Shown here piece after piece: positions 27,522 through 34,863 of a stretch of DNA of 63,308 nt (its first letter is position 1; each line of letters opens with the position of its first letter). The notes below the pieces were generated by a model that was not told the origin of the DNA, searched no databases, and saw only the letters and a list, made by a program, of their open reading frames with translations. A program made the position numbers and the translations under genes. This DNA is from a virus. The stretch spans positions 1 through 63,308 of IMG/VR virus record IMGVR_UViG_3300035664_000014. One strand, 5' to 3'.

Positions 27522-28144
27522 ACATCTCAGACGCGGGTCTAAAGCTCATCATCGATTTCGAGGTGGGCGGCGGTGAGGAGTACTACCGCAAGTTCCTTCA
27601 GAGCCCGACGTGGCCTGGGGAGCAAAGCGGAGTCACGATTGGGATTGGCTACGACTTGGGCTACGCCACATCGCAACAGTTCTCGGAAGCGTGGGAGGAA
27701 CTGCTCCCCGAGTCCGATTACCTTGCGCTCACCGCCGCCCTCGGAGTCAAGGCAAACGCAGCCCGTGAACTCCTGCACGCCTCGCCCACAATGCGCTCCG
27801 TCGTAGTGCTTTGGCATAAGGCAGTACAGGTTTTTGAAAATCATACCTTGCCGAAGTTTTACCTTCAGATGTTGCGCATTTACCCGCAGGCCGAAGACCT
27901 GCCAGACGAGGCGCGGGACGCTCTTATCTCGTTGGTATTCAACCGTGGCACAGCCCTCGCAGGGGACAGGCGGTCCGAGATGCTTGGCATCCAGAACGCG
28001 ATGCGCGACCGCCGGTTCTATGACGTACCGGAACTCATCCGGTCGATGAAGCGTTTGTGGCCGAACACCAAAGGCTTACAACGCCGCAGAGACGCTGAGG
28101 CGGCTCTGTTCGAGAAAGCGCTTGAGCCTAAGCGTAAGCGATAA
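27518..28144 (+). CDS. Endolysin, lysozyme/pesticin-like muramidase
   Basis: A 208-residue endolysin starting in an ATGA overlap. Glu15 in IIDFEVGGG, then SGVTIGIGYDLG (residues 37-48) with Asp46, match the catalytic E/D layout of GH24 and pesticin-type lysozymes that cut the glycan strand of peptidoglycan. ALISLVFNRG and RRRDAEAALF further on are also typical. There is no signal peptide, so release depends on the holin. Phage A uses an unrelated M15 endopeptidase at the same position. Confidence 0.85.
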   Translation: MNISDAGLKLIIDFEVGGGEEYYRKFLQSPTWPGEQSGVTIGIGYDLGYATSQQFSEAWEELLPESDYLALTAALGVKANAARELLHASPTMRSVVVLWHKAVQVFENHTLPKFYLQMLRIYPQAEDLPDEARDALISLVFNRGTALAGDRRSEMLGIQNAMRDRRFYDVPELIRSMKRLWPNTKGLQRRRDAEAALFEKALEPKRKR

Positions 28145-28361
28145 ACTCAAGGCCCTTGCCTTTGATTTGCGGGAGCATACCGTTCTCGTCGTAAATCCCT
28201 GCGCCTTTGGGGATAATGGTGTCCGGAGGCAGTGCACTGCCCATGGTGGCAATGGGCCCCGAGTCGGAGTGTACCTTCGGGGCGAGCACAACCATCCCCG
28301 CTTGGATGCCGTGAACACCGGTGTATTTCTCAATCAGAGCGTCAAAAGAGACAGGTTCCAT
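28128..28361 (-). CDS. Small minus-strand hypothetical protein
   Basis: A 77-residue reading frame opposite to its neighbours, overlapping the end of the lysozyme gene by 17 bp tail to tail. The sequence looks protein-like (IEKYTGVHGIQAGMVVLAP, ending KGLEFIAYA) and fills a 215-bp gap that otherwise has no gene. Its ATG shares the palindrome CCATGG with a possible plus-strand start at 28360. No good ribosome site is visible, so it could be a chance frame. Confidence 0.4.
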   Translation of the reverse strand: MEPVSFDALIEKYTGVHGIQAGMVVLAPKVHSDSGPIATMGSALPPDTIIPKGAGIYDENGMLPQIKGKGLEFIAYA

Positions 28362-28407
28362 GGCTCAACACGTTGCAAGGAAGCAGCTTGCGACAAAAGG
28401 AAAAAAG

Positions 28408-28746
28408 ATGTTGCGATACGCAAAAAATGCGTACATCTTCATCCCCGCCATGAGCTACCAAATAGATGCGAGGCACATGGTCTTCCGGTTCGGGGGAAAG
28501 AACCTGCTCTGGAAGAAGTTGGTGTTGTCGGGGGTACTTGTACAACCGAGAACAATATCAACATGGATTCGCAGACGGAAAATCCCGCTGGAGAAGTTTG
28601 CGGCGCTTGTGGCGCTTGCACACCGCGAAGGCTGGGTGCTTCGGCTCGAAGACGTGTGCCATAAACTGAAACGTGAACTAGAAAATGAACCTGAAAAAAA
28701 TGCGGGAGGAGATAGCCAAACGGCTCACAAAAATCTCCGCCCTTGA
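28408..28746 (+). CDS. Possible helix-turn-helix regulator
   Basis: About 112 residues from the ATG at 28408, which has a fair ribosome site (AAAGG, spacing 7); an in-frame start at 28360 is also possible. Residues 48-80 (VQPRTISTWIRRRKIPLEKF, then ALAHREGW) resemble the recognition-helix region of Cro/CI-like or small activator proteins. The C-terminal tail is charged. It is the first gene of the replication block, a sensible place for a phage regulator. The 3' end overlaps the next gene by 62 bp. Confidence 0.55.
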   Translation: MLRYAKNAYIFIPAMSYQIDARHMVFRFGGKNLLWKKLVLSGVLVQPRTISTWIRRRKIPLEKFAALVALAHREGWVLRLEDVCHKLKRELENEPEKNAGGDSQTAHKNLRP

Positions 28747-29086
28747 AGAAGAGATAGGGATATTGGAGCAGGCCGTCATGCAGCAGCATGGGGCGAACCT
28801 CCAGAACCTGCTCGCAGAGTCAGGCCGTGGATACGGTCAACTCACAACGGAAGTGGACGGAGTCAAACTGACGTATGAGGTCAAGGCGACCTACCTGTGG
28901 GATCAGGGCAAGTTGCAGGCTCTGTACGAGTCGCTGCCGCTGGCTGACGCACGGGAGCTTGTCACCACTAAGATGTCGGTGTCGGCTAAGACCATTGAGC
29001 GCATCGGCAACGAAGACGTGCTGAGGCGCGTTATGGAGGCGCGTACCACCAAGTTCAGTGAGCCCCGTATCACCTTCATCAAATGA
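28685..29086 (+). CDS. Hypothetical protein upstream of Sak4-like gene
   Basis: A 133-residue protein: an N-terminal coiled coil (residues 1-35, KKMREEIAKRLTKISALEEE), then a mixed alpha/beta region ending PRITFIK. No family is recognised. The stop overlaps the start of the Sak4-like ATPase (ATGA), so a recombination- or replication-linked role is likely from context only. Confidence 0.65.
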   Translation: MNLKKMREEIAKRLTKISALEEEIGILEQAVMQQHGANLQNLLAESGRGYGQLTTEVDGVKLTYEVKATYLWDQGKLQALYESLPLADARELVTTKMSVSAKTIERIGNEDVLRRVMEARTTKFSEPRITFIK

Positions 29087-29928
29087 GCCTGCGCATCATT
29101 AAGGCAGACGAGCGCCTAAAGCGCACCTCGGACTGCATTAAGGCAGTTGTGTTCGGCCCTGCCGGTGTTGGCAAAACATACCAAGCCCGCACGCTGGACG
29201 CGAAGAGCACCCTGTTCGTTGACCTCGAGGCCGGTACGTTGGCGCTGGGCAAAGACTGGAAGGGCGACTGCCTCGACATTCGCGGCACGTCAAACGAGAT
29301 GGGGGCTCATCCGTGGGAGCTGGCGAAGGCCATCGCCCTGTGGCTGGGTGGACCGGATCCTGCCGACGCCAACGGCTCTTACTCGAAGTCGGCGTACGAG
29401 TCCGTTGTGAAGGCGTTCGGGCCGGCGTCCGGTCATGAGCAGTATGAAACGCTGTTCGTTGACTCCATCACCGTGGCGAGTCGGATGTGCTTCGCATGGT
29501 GTCAGCAGCAGCCCGAGGCGTTCAGCGACAAGACCGGTAAGCCCGACACCCGTGGGGCCTACGGGCTTCTTGGACGCGAAATGATTCGCTGGGTAACCCA
29601 ACTACAGCACTGCCACAAGAACGTGGTGCTGGTGGGGATTCTGGAGCAGCAGGAGGATGAGTTAAAGAGGAAGTACTGGGACGTTCAAATCGAGGGCTCG
29701 AAGACGGGCCGCGAGTTGCCTGGTATCTTTGACCTCGTCCTGACGCTTCAGAACTTCGAGGCAGAGGACAAGTCGCAATACCGCGCATTCGTCTGTCATC
29801 AACAGAACCCGTGGGGCTACCCCGCCAAAGACCGCTCCGGTACGCTGGAGCTTCAAGAACCCGCTGACCTTGGGAAGGTGCTCGCCAAGATTCGCGCAGG
29901 TAAACGCATCGACACCGCCAAACACTAA
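29083..29928 (+). CDS. Sak4/RecA-like ATPase (AAA_24)
   Basis: A 281-residue ATPase with Walker A GPAGVGKT (about residues 25-32), Walker B-like LFVDSIT (about residues 126-132) and a RecA-type core. This layout matches the phage Sak4 / AAA_24 single-strand annealing proteins that help recombination-dependent replication. An SSB-like DUF669 gene follows after 18 bp, and a Cas4/RecB-like nuclease lies further on, which supports a recombination module. Confidence 0.82.
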   Translation: MSLRIIKADERLKRTSDCIKAVVFGPAGVGKTYQARTLDAKSTLFVDLEAGTLALGKDWKGDCLDIRGTSNEMGAHPWELAKAIALWLGGPDPADANGSYSKSAYESVVKAFGPASGHEQYETLFVDSITVASRMCFAWCQQQPEAFSDKTGKPDTRGAYGLLGREMIRWVTQLQHCHKNVVLVGILEQQEDELKRKYWDVQIEGSKTGRELPGIFDLVLTLQNFEAEDKSQYRAFVCHQQNPWGYPAKDRSGTLELQEPADLGKVLAKIRAGKRIDTAKH

Positions 29929-29946
29929 ACAAAAATCGAAAGCAGT

Positions 29947-30519
29947 ATGTTCAACGCACAATCAACAAACGTCGGGTCAACAGAGATGGAACTCATTCCC
30001 AAGGGGACAGTGGCGAAAGCCGTCCTTGTGGTGAAGGAGCGCAAGAGCAGTCAGTCCACCGGTGGAGACTACCTCTCCATCGAGCTCGCCATCCAAGGGG
30101 GACAATACAACAACCGGCGTGTGTTCGGGATGGTCTGCAACCCGTTCGATGAGAACAACAGCGAGGTGTGGCGCCAGATGGGAATCGGGGCAATCACTCG
30201 CATTCTTGAGAGCCGTGGCGTCTTTAACTACGAAGACCCATCCTCATACGAGAAGTTCAATGACGGTGATTTCAACTCAATCATTGAGGCGCTCAACGGC
30301 GCTGAGGTCGTCATCAAAGTCGGCATCGACAAGGGCAAGGACGGACGCGCTGACCGCAACTCCATCAGCGACTGGGGTTCACCCAACCCAAGCAGCAACG
30401 GGCACAAGCTCTGGAACCAAGCCAATGAGAGTGCGCCCGAGGCGAAAGCACCGGTGCCAGTAGCGAAGACCGCCGCGCCTGCGGCGACGGCTGGCAAGAA
30501 ACCTGCTTGGTTGAAGTAG
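29947..30519 (+). CDS. DUF669 single-strand DNA-binding-like protein
   Basis: A 190-residue protein with an N-terminal beta domain (MELIPKGTVAKAVLVVKERK, LSIELAIQGG, RRVFGMVCNPFDE) and an Ala/Pro/Lys-rich C-terminal tail (AKAPVPVAKTAAPAATAG). This is the DUF669 pattern, a phage ssDNA-binding protein family often beside Sak-type annealing proteins. A strong terminator follows 17 bp after the stop. Confidence 0.8.
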   Translation: MFNAQSTNVGSTEMELIPKGTVAKAVLVVKERKSSQSTGGDYLSIELAIQGGQYNNRRVFGMVCNPFDENNSEVWRQMGIGAITRILESRGVFNYEDPSSYEKFNDGDFNSIIEALNGAEVVIKVGIDKGKDGRADRNSISDWGSPNPSSNGHKLWNQANESAPEAKAPVPVAKTAAPAATAGKKPAWLK

Positions 30520-30535
30520 TACAGTTTGGGGTTGT

Positions 30536-30575
30536 GGGGGGCGGGGCAATAATGATTGTCTCGCCCCCCTTTTTT
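30536..30575 (+). terminator. Strong rho-independent terminator
   Basis: A 15-bp stem (30536-30550 with 30555-30569) closed by an AATG loop, pairing completely in RNA if two G-U pairs are allowed, followed by six T (30570-30575). It separates the Sak4/SSB genes from the helicase operon. Confidence 0.88.
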
Positions 30576-30672
30576 GAGGTAGAACCAGCGGCATTCTCAA
30601 GCCGCATGGTGTGCAGGGAGATCCTGCAACGACGCTTTTTCATTTTTGCGTCAGTGAAACAAAGGCCACAAC

Positions 30673-32316
30673 ATGATTTTACGACCAAGGCAGGCGCAGT
30701 TCGTTGACGCCTGTATCGACGCACTGGGCAAGTGCGGCAACACATTAGGAATCGCGCCAACTGGCGCAGGTAAGACGGTCATGGGCAGCGCGATTCTTGC
30801 GCCGTTCGTGAAGAAAGCACCGGTGCTCGTCATCCAGCACCGCGACGAGCTTGTCACCCAAAACAAAGAGACCTTCAAGCGGTACAACCCGTCGGCCAAG
30901 GTTGATGTGTTCAACGCTGAACGCAAGGCGTGGTCCAGCGGGGCGACCTTCGGGATGGTGCAGACGCTGTGCCGGCCGCTCAACTTGGCAACGATGCCAA
31001 GCGGGATGTCGGCGCTCTTCTGTGATGAGTGCCACCACATAGCGGCTGACAGTTACATGAGGATTGTGGAGGCGTTCCGCGAGAAGTCTCCGAAAGGAGT
31101 CATCTTGGGGCTCACCGCAACTCCGGAGCGAGGCGATAAGCAGGCGCTCACGGCGGTGTTTAACAACGTGGCCGACAAAATCACCGTGGGCGAGCTTATC
31201 GCAGCGGGGAACTTGGTTCAGCCGCGTGCGTTCCGCATGGACATCGGGCTCAACGACCAGCTCCAGAACGTGCAGAAGACCGGTGCAGAGTTCGACATGG
31301 GCGAAGTCGAGGCCATCATGGACAAGCGTGCGGTTCACTCGGAGATTCTGAGGCACTGGCGCGAGAAGGCGTCAGACCGGTCCACCGTGGTCTTCTGCTC
31401 GACCATCCAACACGCGCAACACTTGGCTGAGGCGTTCCGCGACGACGGTATCTCCGCCGAGGCCGTCCACTCCGAGATGTCGGACGACGACAACGCCACC
31501 ATCCTGCGCCGGTTCGACCAAGGGAAAATCAAGGTGCTCCTCAACGTGATGAAGCTGACGGAGGGTTGGGACTGCCAACGTGTGGGGTGCGTTGTTCTGG
31601 TGCGCCCATGCAGCCAGAAGAGCACCATGATCCAGATGATTGGGCGAGGGCTCAGACCGTGCATCGACGCGAAGCGATACCCTGGGGTCATTAAGAGCGA
31701 TTGCATCGTTCTCGACTTCGGCGCATCGCTGCTCACGCACGGGGACATCGACGCTGGAGATCGGTTGTTCGTGCGCCAGAGCGAGACCGGCGAGGCGCCC
31801 ATGAAGAAGTGCCCCGAGTGCGGTATTCAGGTGCCGGCAGCGGTCGGGAGCTGCCCCGTGTGCGGCTACATCTTCCCCGTGCGGGTCAACGGCGTTGAGA
31901 CCATCGAATCGTTTGAGATGTCGGAGATGCAAATCATCGAGATGTCGCCGTTCCGGTGGGAGTCGATGTACAGCGATGCGGTGCGAATGGCGAACGCGCT
32001 CACTGCGTGGGGCGCGGTCATCAGACTTGGCGAGGTGTACAACGCCATTGGCGGCGTCACTGGAGGCGCGGTCACCATCATCACCCGCACAAACTCGAAG
32101 GAACTTGCGCTTGCTCAGGCTGACGACTTCCTTCGTAGCAACGGTGATAGAACGAACTCCCGCAAGACGCGCAGTTGGATTAAGCTGCCACCAACGGACT
32201 CACAACTGAAGCATATGGCTGATGTTCCGATGTTTGGGATGTCGCGCTACCGCGCAAGCTGCGTGCTCACGTGGAAGTTCAACGAGGCACGCATAAAAAA
32301 AGCGATTCTTGGCTAA
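30673..32316 (+). CDS. Superfamily II DEAD/DEAH-like helicase
   Basis: A 547-residue helicase. A Q-like motif LRPRQAQFVD sits at the start, motif I is APTGAGKT (about residues 28-35), motif II is DECHH (about 117-121), motif III-like GLTATPERGD follows, and motif VI-like MIGRGLRP lies near residue 324. A zinc ribbon (CPEC...CPVCGY, about 379-396) is inserted near the C terminus. Such helicases in phage replication modules act in DNA unwinding or recombination. The gene follows a strong terminator, so it probably has its own promoter in 30576-30672. Confidence 0.88.
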   Translation: MILRPRQAQFVDACIDALGKCGNTLGIAPTGAGKTVMGSAILAPFVKKAPVLVIQHRDELVTQNKETFKRYNPSAKVDVFNAERKAWSSGATFGMVQTLCRPLNLATMPSGMSALFCDECHHIAADSYMRIVEAFREKSPKGVILGLTATPERGDKQALTAVFNNVADKITVGELIAAGNLVQPRAFRMDIGLNDQLQNVQKTGAEFDMGEVEAIMDKRAVHSEILRHWREKASDRSTVVFCSTIQHAQHLAEAFRDDGISAEAVHSEMSDDDNATILRRFDQGKIKVLLNVMKLTEGWDCQRVGCVVLVRPCSQKSTMIQMIGRGLRPCIDAKRYPGVIKSDCIVLDFGASLLTHGDIDAGDRLFVRQSETGEAPMKKCPECGIQVPAAVGSCPVCGYIFPVRVNGVETIESFEMSEMQIIEMSPFRWESMYSDAVRMANALTAWGAVIRLGEVYNAIGGVTGGAVTIITRTNSKELALAQADDFLRSNGDRTNSRKTRSWIKLPPTDSQLKHMADVPMFGMSRYRASCVLTWKFNEARIKKAILG

Positions 32317-32321
32317 AGAAC

Positions 32322-32600
32322 ATGGAAAACCAACCGAAAGAGACAGTATGTACTCAAAACTGTGGCGCGAAATCATCCAACCCGTCCTCGACCAGCGCCG
32401 TCGAACACCCAGCGCATTACAACAAGCATCCGAGCGGAATCGAATGCATAGACATTGCAGAGGCATTTTCGTTCAACCTTGGAAACGTGATAAAGTACGT
32501 GTTCAGGGCTGGGTTCAAGGACAATGAAGTTCAAGACCTTGAAAAAGCGGCATGGTACCTGAGAAGAGAGATTTCACGCAGAGCAACAACAACAAAATGA
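32322..32600 (+). CDS. DUF3310 (SaV-like) protein
   Basis: A 92-residue protein. From residue 30 it carries the DUF3310 signature: EHPAHYNKHPSGIECIDI, FNLGNVIKYVFRAGFK and DLEKAAWYLRREI. DUF3310 proteins are common small phage early proteins, linked to nucleotide kinase domains in some phages; their role is unsettled. I chose the ATG at 32322 because an upstream in-frame start lies within the helicase gene. Confidence 0.82.
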   Translation: MENQPKETVCTQNCGAKSSNPSSTSAVEHPAHYNKHPSGIECIDIAEAFSFNLGNVIKYVFRAGFKDNEVQDLEKAAWYLRREISRRATTTK

Positions 32601-32743
32601 AAAACAGACTAGAACAAGAAGCCACTGAGCTTCTGGCACTGACGGAGACGCTACTTCAGTCGCACCCAAACCGGCGTGCGTTCGAGGCAACATTTAAACG
32701 CATCGAGGCCGAAATCATTCGCCTCAGAAAGGAGACAAAATGA
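32597..32743 (+). CDS. Small helical hypothetical protein
   Basis: A 48-residue helical protein (KNRLEQEATELLALTETLLQ, then KRIEAEIIRLRKETK) starting in an ATGA overlap with the DUF3310 gene and ending in another ATGA overlap. It is probably a coiled-coil dimer. No function can be assigned. Confidence 0.65.
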   Translation: MKNRLEQEATELLALTETLLQSHPNRRAFEATFKRIEAEIIRLRKETK

Positions 32744-32904
32744 ACCTCCCAAGCTGGTACGATAGCTGGCTCACCAACGACGAGAGCGAGGCAGAGAAGC
32801 AGTGCAACTGCGGTAACGTCATGGAGTGGAGCGTGCGCTCTGAGATGTGGTTTTGCCCAGACTGCGACACGCAAGTGCCAAGAGAAGAGGAGGTGCATCC
32901 GTGA
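32740..32904 (+). CDS. Small zinc-ribbon protein
   Basis: A 54-residue protein with CNCGNVMEW and FCPDCDTQ, forming a probable four-cysteine zinc ribbon, after an acidic N terminus. It ends EEEVHP, because its last codons are the first copy of an 18-bp junction (32887-32904) that serves as ribosome site and start for the next gene. Confidence 0.7.
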   Translation: MNLPSWYDSWLTNDESEAEKQCNCGNVMEWSVRSEMWFCPDCDTQVPREEEVHP

Positions 32905-33137
32905 ATGGGTACTACTACAAATCCGGCGAAGATGCGCTCAAAGGGCCGTTTAAGTCGATGCGCGAAGTCAAAAAGGAAATCCTCAAAGAAGCGAAAGAGT
33001 GTTTCGATGAATCGTGCAACTGCCTGAAACGCGAGGAAAACCGAAACTGGTTTGATGTTGTTGAAATCTTTCAGCGTGTCGCAGTATTCCGTCCTACGGT
33101 CACAAGCAAGCTGAAGCTAGAGGAGGTGCAGCCATGA
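32901..33137 (+). CDS. Small hypothetical protein of cassette array
   Basis: A 78-residue protein starting at GTG (NGYYYKSGEDALKGPFKSM). It is helical and charged, with two cysteines (CNC region), and ends LEEVQP. A reading frame extends further upstream, but the GTG is placed ideally after the GAGGAGGTG ribosome site. It is part of a run of small genes joined by an identical junction. Confidence 0.68.
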   Translation: MNGYYYKSGEDALKGPFKSMREVKKEILKEAKECFDESCNCLKREENRNWFDVVEIFQRVAVFRPTVTSKLKLEEVQP

Positions 33138-33469
33138 CCAACCAGCAAATGAATGTGGCGATTGCCGAAGCGTGTGGATGGACTGACATCCATGACAGTG
33201 GGCCTTGGCACAATCACAAGCTGTGGGGCTATCCGCCAGAACTCCCAGGACAAGGCGGCAACGCATATAAGTATATGCCAGACTACTGCAACGACCTCAA
33301 CGCGATGCACGAAGCGGAGGAGGTGCTGACTGACGACCAGCGTGAGGTGTTTTACCCTAGAAACCTTGGTGCTTGGCAAAGCCCATTCAACGTCATTTAC
33401 GCCCCCGCCCGTCAACGGGCAGAGGCGTTTCTGCGCACGGTAGGCAAGTGGGAGGAGGTGCAGCCGTGA
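33134..33469 (+). CDS. Hypothetical protein, ABA-sandwich-like
   Basis: A 111-residue protein with IAEACGWTDIHD, then YMPDYCNDLNAMHEAEEVL (about residues 47-65), a pattern like the small phage 'ABA sandwich' proteins that begin with an aromatic helix and contain a P.Y..DLNAM motif. It ends WEEVQP through the repeated junction. The function is unknown. Confidence 0.72.
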   Translation: MTNQQMNVAIAEACGWTDIHDSGPWHNHKLWGYPPELPGQGGNAYKYMPDYCNDLNAMHEAEEVLTDDQREVFYPRNLGAWQSPFNVIYAPARQRAEAFLRTVGKWEEVQP

Positions 33470-33690
33470 GCAGTCACAACATAGAGCAGGTTGTTGGGTG
33501 CATCCCCTCGCTTGTGCAGGCGCAGACAAACGCACAGGTCGTTGTTTTGCTTGTGCGGGACAGTAATGACGAGAACCACATTGTCGCAAAGGGACGGGGA
33601 TGGAAGTCACTGCTCACATCTGCTGCGGCTAAGGTGTTTAATGAAACTGCCGAGGATTCCTCGGTGGTTGGAGAGGAGGTGCAGCCGTGA
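33466..33690 (+). CDS. Small hypothetical protein of cassette array
   Basis: A 74-residue protein from GTG at 33466 (SSHNIEQVVGCIPSLVQAQ). It is a mixed alpha/beta protein that ends GEEVQP through the fourth copy of the junction. No family is recognised. Confidence 0.65.
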   Translation: MSSHNIEQVVGCIPSLVQAQTNAQVVVLLVRDSNDENHIVAKGRGWKSLLTSAAAKVFNETAEDSSVVGEEVQP

Positions 33691-33938
33691 GTGAGTACTG
33701 CACATCCTGCGGTGTTGCGTGGGAGAACCACTTCGGGCTGGCATACACCTGCCGGTCTTTAAGCGAAGCCGCTGAAGAGCGCGACGAGTACAAGGCGCGG
33801 CTGAACACCGCGACTGAAACCATCAAGCGCCTCGAGTCCGAGATCGCCGAATGGCGGCTAGCCAGCGGTGTTGAGGGCCCTCTATTCTTGAAACATGAAA
33901 CTGCTGGCAACCCTGTTCGCAGCCATCGCCATAGCTGA
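33687..33938 (+). CDS. Small Cys-containing coiled-coil protein
   Basis: An 83-residue protein starting at GTG. CTSCG near the N terminus suggests half a zinc site, followed by a coiled coil (AEERDEYKARLNTATETIKRL). It overlaps the next small membrane gene by 44 bp. It is the last gene of the junction-linked array. Confidence 0.62.
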   Translation: MSEYCTSCGVAWENHFGLAYTCRSLSEAAEERDEYKARLNTATETIKRLESEIAEWRLASGVEGPLFLKHETAGNPVRSHRHS

Positions 33939-34056
33939 CACCGTGAAACTCTACCAACAGGAGGACAAAGCCTCCGTAACCGCGTATCTGCTGGTGTTGC
34001 TCTTGGCAATCTTCGGCATCTTCTACGCCCTTAAGAACGACGATGAGCATCTTTAA
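33895..34056 (+). CDS. Small two-helix membrane protein
   Basis: A 53-residue protein with two hydrophobic helices (residues 2-15 and 29-46) separated by a charged loop (YQQEDKAS). Its frame overlaps the preceding gene by 44 bp and the following nuclease by 14 bp. Such peptides can be membrane-acting phage early proteins; the function is unknown. Confidence 0.5.
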   Translation: MKLLATLFAAIAIADTVKLYQQEDKASVTAYLLVLLLAIFGIFYALKNDDEHL

Positions 34057-34840
34057 GCCAGAGACCAAGAAGGTCATCGGGAATGAGCCAGCACAAGCCG
34101 CTATCGCAGCCGTCATCGACGGCGCGATTTTGGCGCGTCAGGCAAACCAAGAAAAGCGGGACTATCTCGGGGCTTCGCGCTGGGGGGAGGCGTGCGAGCG
34201 CCGGCTCCGGTACGAGTACGAACACGCCCCCGAGGACGAAGGCGCCGGCTTCCCGCCGGAGGTGCTGCGCATCTTCGACATGGGGCACGACGGCGAAGAC
34301 CGCATGGCGAAGTATATCCGCGCTGCGGGTTTCGACCTGCTCACCGAGAAGAGCGACGGCAAACAGTTCGGCTTCCGCGCTGCTGACGGGCGCCTCGGTG
34401 GACACATCGACGGCATCATCGCCGGCGGCCCCACCATCACCGGTGTTGAGTACCCGCTCCTTTGGGAGAACAAGGCGCTCAACGATAAAAGCTGGAACGA
34501 CACCAAGAACAAAGGCGTGAAGGCATCAAAGCCGGTGTACTACGCCCAGATGCAAATCTACTGCGCCTACCTTGACATTCCCGCAGGCGGTATGTTCACG
34601 GCGCTCAACCGCGACACCGGTGAGGTGCTTGTTGAGCTTGTGCCCTTTGATGCGCTCGCAGCCCAAGAAGCCTCGGATCGTGCGGTGCGCGTCATCGACG
34701 CTCAATCGCCTAAGGAACTCCCGCGCCTCGGCAAAGACCGCACCGACTTTCGGTGCAAGTTCTGCTCGTTCAAGAGCACCTGTTGGGAGGATGCTCCCAC
34801 TCAGGCACCCAACACCACAAAGCCGTTCTGGCTGAAGTAA
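34043..34840 (+). CDS. PD-(D/E)XK nuclease, Cas4/RecB-like with four-Cys cluster
   Basis: A 265-residue protein with the PD-(D/E)XK core: HIDGII (Asp123) and WENKA (Glu142, Lys144). One cysteine lies early (GEACERRL, Cys51) and three late (CKFCSFKSTC, Cys238/241/247), the spacing seen in Fe-S nucleases of the Cas4/AddB/Exo5 type. It probably trims DNA ends to produce single strands for Sak4-like annealing. No CRISPR array or other cas gene is present. Confidence 0.8.
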   Translation: MSIFKPETKKVIGNEPAQAAIAAVIDGAILARQANQEKRDYLGASRWGEACERRLRYEYEHAPEDEGAGFPPEVLRIFDMGHDGEDRMAKYIRAAGFDLLTEKSDGKQFGFRAADGRLGGHIDGIIAGGPTITGVEYPLLWENKALNDKSWNDTKNKGVKASKPVYYAQMQIYCAYLDIPAGGMFTALNRDTGEVLVELVPFDALAAQEASDRAVRVIDAQSPKELPRLGKDRTDFRCKFCSFKSTCWEDAPTQAPNTTKPFWLK

Positions 34841-34863
34841 GACAGACTACTACCCCAAACAAA

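Noticed and set aside
28122-28664. Plus-strand 180-residue frame after the lysozyme
   Set aside because: Its composition is irregular and it overlaps the better HTH-like and minus-strand candidates; no ribosome site.
32887-33690. Regularly spaced short repeats as a possible CRISPR array
   Set aside because: The spacings are unequal (about 220-330 bp), the repeats encode gene ends plus ribosome sites, and the sequence between them is coding.
34043-34840. Cas4-like nuclease as part of a CRISPR-Cas system
   Set aside because: No other cas gene or repeat array is present; the neighbours are phage replication and recombination genes.
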